Source: Antedon mediterranea (taxonomy: Eukaryota; Echinodermata; Crinoidea; Comatulida; Antedonidae). From it: a stretch of DNA of 60,000 nt. The notes below the pieces were generated by a model, which did not search any database, was not told the DNA's origin, and saw only the letters and a program-made list of their open reading frames with translations. Below, piece by piece: positions 56,201 through 60,000 of the stretch (position 1 is the first letter of the stretch; each line of letters opens with the position of its first letter). Both the position numbers and the translations under genes were made by a program. The stretch lies in contig NC_092674.1 of assembly GCF_964355755.1 (NCBI RefSeq), positions 19,806,001-19,866,000 on the forward strand. The letters are read 5' to 3'.

Positions 56201-57991
56201 TGGTGTAGTTATTTTTAAGGGGATGTTGAGGGATAATTCTCTGCATGGTAGTTTGTTCAAGAGGTACAATAATTGTCCATAGGTCATCATTGTCCATTGA
56301 CGTCCTAATACAGATTATACATTTCTCATGGAAAATTGTTATACTGATTTTAACAATGTGTAGTAGTTAAATACAATACTGCTTTAAAAGAAAAGTCATT
56401 TGATAAAAACTGTCCGGAATTTTACATCCAGCCAAGCCCAATGGAAACATGATATCCATCAGGTAGACAGACACTGTCAGTGGGCTCTGCGCATCCTTTT
56501 TTCACTGGTGTCTCACAGACAATGATAGGGCCTACGACCTTGTAGATCTGATTTTTAATTTTTGATAACTAGGCTGTGATGAGATTGTATCAGAAATAAG
56601 CCAATAAAAACTTGAAAAGACCCAATGGGACTTTATGTCCAGCACAGGACACCTGTTAACCAACACGTTTAACTCTATTTCACAGTGTTTGCCCCACTTT
56701 GGCCCAATTAGGAATCACTATGAACATGTACAGTAAATTCACAGAAATTGCAACACTTTAGTGACTAACTAAAGCACTGTTACTATGTAGAGTTTTACTT
56801 ATTTATACACTTTGTATGTTTTGTTTATTAATTTTCTCTGTACAGTACTATTTTGAAGATAAAAAACATGTTTTTTTCAATGAGTGACTACATAATTTGA
56901 CAGGTGACCGATCAGGCGGAATGTTTTCTTTTTTTTTAATGATCTCTATAATAATAGTGTAGTAACTGTAATCAACAGGGTACGAAATATATCAATTACT
57001 GAATATTTTTCACCTGGTACAATTGGAATGTATATTATATATGTCTATTGCTATTTTGATGAGCATGTCACTGGATGGACCCTGTTGTTATATAATCAGT
57101 CGTTGATTGCATCATTTTAAATGTTCACTGATTTCCAAGGTTTACTGATGTAAAGTAATTAGTGCAAAATAATTGGAGTTTAATTAGAGGTACCAGACAT
57201 TTTAGTTGTGTGCAGTAAATTCATTTTTATATTAACTATATCGAATCATTTCAAGTTGATAGATAGACTAAGTGTTCCACATTTCATTTATACATTTTTC
57301 TCAGCCAAGGATAATGTAAATGATGTAGGACAATACAACTGTGTAATCTACATTACAGTATAATGAATTAGTTTGAAAAAAATGTTGTTCCATAAACTTT
57401 TGAAGATTGTCACACCCAAAAATCATAAAAGATATAATAATGCTTTGGATAGGCCATGTTAAATTTTGTAATAAAGTTGTTTACTTGTGCCAAAAAATAA
57501 ATGAACAAAAACAATGATTTTACTTTAAAATAAAAATCAAAACCTGATAACAAATAATGTGAATGCCTTTGGAATTGAGTTGCATGAGAAAATAAGTTTA
57601 ATTCAGAACAACTAAGTAGACTGTGTGTTGTGTATAACTAATGTTTTATATTATAAATCATTTTCATTCGTAGAAATGTATGGATGGAGGGATGTCGTGG
57701 AATCAACCAGCAATGCCATCTGCAAAAACCATCTTTGTCTCACCATTCTGCGGTTCAAAACAACAGATCTGCCCAAGTGATGAAACTTGGTTTGACCTGA
57801 GCTACGACATTTTTGGGCATAGTTTTAAAGTGAGTGCACTGAATGTAGTGCGTGGCGTGCAGGCACTGTTCCCTCCACATAGATCAGTACTTGAGAAGTA
57901 CTACCATAAGGGAGTGCAAGATGCTAGAGTGTTCCTGTTCAAGAATCAGCTGTATGAACATGAACTGGAGACAGACTTGGAGCTTGAATAG
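46896..57991 (+). CDS. Patatin-like phospholipase (PNPLA family), 4 coding exons
   Basis: Four exons, all phase 0, join to 323 codons plus TAG. PNPLA enzymes hydrolyse acyl chains from triacylglycerol, retinyl esters or phospholipids with a Ser-Asp dyad, often at lipid droplets or membranes. Seen: LSFAGCGFLGTYHVGV (65-80) holding the GxGxxG oxyanion loop (69-74), GASAG with Ser102, LGALTPNFSV, HTMASGRLFISLT, ELIQ|ALLCSCHIPVYSG, FRGK then MDGG with Asp222, and VSPFCG..QQICP in the last exon, followed by ALFPPHRSVLEKYYHKGVQD. These follow the order in the animal PNPLA1-5 subgroup. The protein ends soon after the patatin domain and lacks a long C-terminal tail. An in-frame TAA immediately precedes the ATG at 46896, so this start, or Met45, is used. 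Residues 22-44 are very acidic. Which paralogue it is cannot be told. Confidence 0.93.
48118..48348 (+). CDS. PNPLA exon 2
   Basis: Residues 120-196, from DGMQLCYDVADTIQSKPLGA to RDELIQ. Contains the conserved HTMASGRLFISLT block. Acceptor TTTCTTTAG ends 48117; donor GTACAG at 48349. Confidence 0.92.
48450..48640 (+). mobile_element. tRNA-derived SINE in PNPLA intron 2
   Basis: Perfect A box TGGCCGAGCAG (48457-48467) and near-perfect B box GGTTCGAGGCA (48515-48525), spaced as in tRNA-derived SINEs. The GCCGAG start resembles tRNA-Leu/Ser. A second B-box-like TGTTCGAACCC follows near 48611. End not defined. Confidence 0.55.
48738..49205. mobile_element. Possible MITE with TTAGCGTACAACG inverted ends
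   Basis: TTTTAGCGTACAACGTTACT (48763) and CGCGTTGTACGCTAATCC (49168) are inverted, with TTTCAGAC and TGTTCAGACA outside them, recalling the ends at 37331 and 42114. Limits are approximate. Confidence 0.4.
49464..49529 (+). CDS. PNPLA exon 3
   Basis: Only 22 codons, ALLCSCHIPVYSGMQTPIFR plus GK, matching the conserved block between the SGRL...ELIQ region and the catalytic DGG. Acceptor TTTTATAG ends 49463; donor GTAAGA at 49530. Too short to be found as an open frame. Confidence 0.92.
49530..53795 (+). other. PNPLA intron 3, first half
   Basis: No exon-like segment is needed here since exons 3 and 4 join in phase. A string CATACTGTAGAGGGCAGCAA is present twice (about 49874 and 49973). Otherwise AT-rich. 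Confidence 0.5.
53796..54007. repeat. 55-58 bp tandem repeat, 4 copies
   Basis: Units begin GCAGTCAAACATTCAAGTTG at 53796, 53851, 53909 and 53967 and continue ATACAGTGGCCAATCACTAA. Copies 2-4 are almost identical, so expansion is recent. Confidence 0.92.
54715..56140 (+). repeat. 15-bp minisatellite, about 95 copies, in PNPLA intron 3
   Basis: Unit TAGTTGTCCTATGGA with variants CTTATGGA, CTATTGGT and TAAGGGT. A unit length divisible by three keeps the frame, so a 487-codon + strand frame of repeating MDSCP/MDSCL pentapeptides results (54686-56149), and other frames on both strands are also open. A complex block (55641-55785) is repeated 321 bp later (55962-56105). No splice or initiation context supports translation. 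Confidence 0.93.
56150..57673 (+). other. PNPLA intron 3, final part
   Basis: AT-rich with no further feature, leading to the acceptor TTTTCATTCGTAG at 57673. Confidence 0.5.
57674..57991 (+). CDS. PNPLA exon 4 (catalytic Asp, C-terminus, stop)
   Basis: Residues 219-323: KCMDGGMSWNQP with Asp222, TIFVSPFCGSKQQICP, then LNVVRGVQALFPPHR and a C-terminus ending ELETDLELE before TAG. In-frame and phase 0 with exon 3. Confidence 0.93.
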   Translation, partial: KCMDGGMSWNQPAMPSAKTIFVSPFCGSKQQICPSDETWFDLSYDIFGHSFKVSALNVVRGVQALFPPHRSVLEKYYHKGVQDARVFLFKNQLYEHELETDLELE

Positions 57992-58511
57992 ATTATACAA
58001 TAACCTCTTTTAAATCCAGTTCTATTTCACCGAAAATAACTGAAGTCAACCAATTACAATCACGTTAACTGATCCTTTGGTTAGTGTGGGTTGATGAATT
58101 TGCTTTTTTCGTTGACAGTTTCAACTCCGCTTTGTCTTCAACTCATGAAAATATTATCCCCATTTAACTCATAAACATTCATTATTTGTCTTATAACACT
58201 TAATGTTCTACTTTTATTCAATTAATACGCCACCAAAAATTCAGTACTCAGATTTTGTTTTAAATATTATTGGTGCTACTTAGACGAGCTGTTTGTGTAG
58301 CATTACATACACATTTTATTTTATAAATATTTGTATTTTCTAATACTCATCACTGAAGTGTAAATTAGAAGGTACTAACTACTCAATAATATTTTTAATA
58401 TCATAATTTCCTAAAAAATGTTTTGTTATGATGTAGTTTTTGTTAAGATAATTGATACAAAACGTTTTAGTGCTTTTTAATAGTTTATATATATAAGTAT
58501 TATATTAAACA

Positions 58512-58547
<36 letters not shown>

Positions 58548-60000
58548 ACATCAGGCAATGAACATATATATATATATATATATTAATTATTATTGATGTG
58601 GCACCAAAAAGTGCAAGTATTACACATTTATAGTTGATACATAATATAGTTGAACATAATTAGAGTTTATTATTATAAAAATGTTTGTAATACAAATATA
58701 TAATGTAAGATATTTGCTCAATGAACTAGATAAATTTCATAAAAAAAGACTCAATTGAATAATAATAACAACCTTATTTTCAATACCATAAGATCAAAGA
58801 GTATACATTATAGAGTATACAGAGCTATAGTATGTTGACCAAAAGTGCCACTGTTTCACAATGTGCTTTTTTATAAATTAACCAAAATTAGGAACATTCC
58901 AAAGATTGTACATTGATAAACCAAGCCAAATTGAATAACTTCATCATGGTGTTTTGTGCTCTAAGACTAACAGATCACACAGTATTATTGCAAACTTTAT
59001 TTGCACCTCATTTATTTATTCTAAATATCTCCTGAGGAGAAACAAGTATGTAAAATATGTTTAACATGGTTTAAAAGATAGTAATAATTTACAAAATACT
59101 GTTTAAATCTAAGTTATTGTAAAATATGATTGATGATAATAATATACAAATGTGCTCAACTCACAGTATTCAAGAAAAGCTTCCAAAAACAATAACATCT
59201 TTATAAAAATAATACAAATACAATAATTATGTAGAATAATGATGTAAAATAATAGAATATTATTTTTTTAAATATTTTAGCAAGCACCCATGTCTACTCT
59301 GCCAAATCCAAGTTAAACTTACATGTTTTAATGTATTGGTAGCCTGACACATTTTAAAATATGATTTTTTCATAAATACGATGGTATTGCATGATAAACC
59401 CCGCAAACCTAACAAAAATAGAAAATCCTATTGAACAGAAATAAAACATTGAATCGTGTAGTGTACAACTCACTGTCAGTCAAATCAAATTTGAAATTTG
59501 TGTTTTTAACTACAGTACTTTTCTAAATACGATGAGATACATTCAGGAATATAAATCAATGCAACTTAAATTTAATAGTCGGTTTTATTTTCTCTTTCTA
59601 AAAATGTGCATTTCACATTCACAATAGCTTGTTTTTCCGATTTATTCTATTTTTTCTACTTTCTAAGTTATTCCTTAGAGATATTAAAATTTAAACGTAA
59701 CAATGCAAAAACATTTTTTTCTAAATCATGTAAATATTTCTATTTCTAGTAGTTTAGGATTTGTTCAATTGTTTTGATTTATATTGTATTTATAGTTGCT
59801 AAAATCAATTTTATTGATTCAGAGTCTGAAATAATATCAATGCAAATGTAAGATTTAATTTTGTGAATTACTGGTCCATTCAAAACGAGATATAATCTTC
59901 GAACCTTGAACAATTCAGTAAATATTAATAAAATAAACAATTTGTGCACAATCTACTAGGCCTACTCTGTTTTGTTTTGTGTGTGGAAATGTACAACGTT
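57992..60000 (+). other. 3' flank of PNPLA gene
   Basis: AT-rich; probably includes the 3' UTR. No AATAAA lies close to the stop; an ATTAAA near 58503 and AATAAA at 59440-59445 are possible signals. No gene seen. Confidence 0.4.
58512..58582. repeat. (TA)n microsatellite pair
   Basis: Two TA runs separated by about 20 bp. Confidence 0.9.

Overview
The window looks like nuclear DNA of a marine invertebrate animal. It is AT-rich, its genes are split by GT-AG introns, and it is crowded with transposable elements and tandem repeats. The palindrome TAGGCCTA is scattered through it far more often than chance allows. Together with the gene content this suggests a deuterostome such as an echinoderm, but that is a guess from sequence style, not proof.

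Two protein-coding genes can be reconstructed completely, both on the + strand. The first (7363-29973) is a ten-exon SLC17-family anion transporter (sialin-like major facilitator). Its exons join in phase to an open frame of 490 codons. Nine exons and eight of its introns are compact, but intron 2 is 18.3 kb. The second (46896-57991) is a four-exon patatin-like phospholipase (PNPLA family) of 323 residues, with the GxGxxG oxyanion loop, the GASAG serine and the DGG aspartate all present. Its third intron is 8.1 kb and carries a 1.4 kb array of a 15-bp repeat. The two genes share no obvious pathway; they are simply neighbours.

Layout: 1-7300 holds old repeats, a Tc1/mariner-like MITE and LINE relics. 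7.4-26.1 kb is SLC17 exons 1-2 and the giant intron 2. That intron contains tRNA-like SINE pieces, a nearly intact CR1/Jockey-type LINE in antisense (ORF1 with PHD finger, ORF2 with endonuclease and reverse transcriptase, one in-frame stop), a hAT-type MITE with 8-bp target duplication, a long foldback element, a 56-bp tandem array, and a roughly 5.5 kb 28-bp satellite split by two later transposon insertions. 26.1-30.3 kb is SLC17 exons 3-10 and a candidate polyadenylation signal. 30.3-46.9 kb has no recognisable gene; it is a layered set of inverted-repeat elements, including a three-level nest at 34.0-35.1 kb, a filled/empty insertion-site pair at 35.2/36.0 kb, and a block of repeated copies at 37.6-40.6 kb with eight TGACGTCA palindromes and a Helitron-like 3' end. 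46.9-58.0 kb is the PNPLA gene, and 58-60 kb is AT-rich 3' flank.

The most unusual structures are the 28-bp satellite, whose sense strand is largely free of stop codons in all three frames, and the nested insertions whose order can be read directly from target-site duplications. I see no convincing new enzymatic or defence system.
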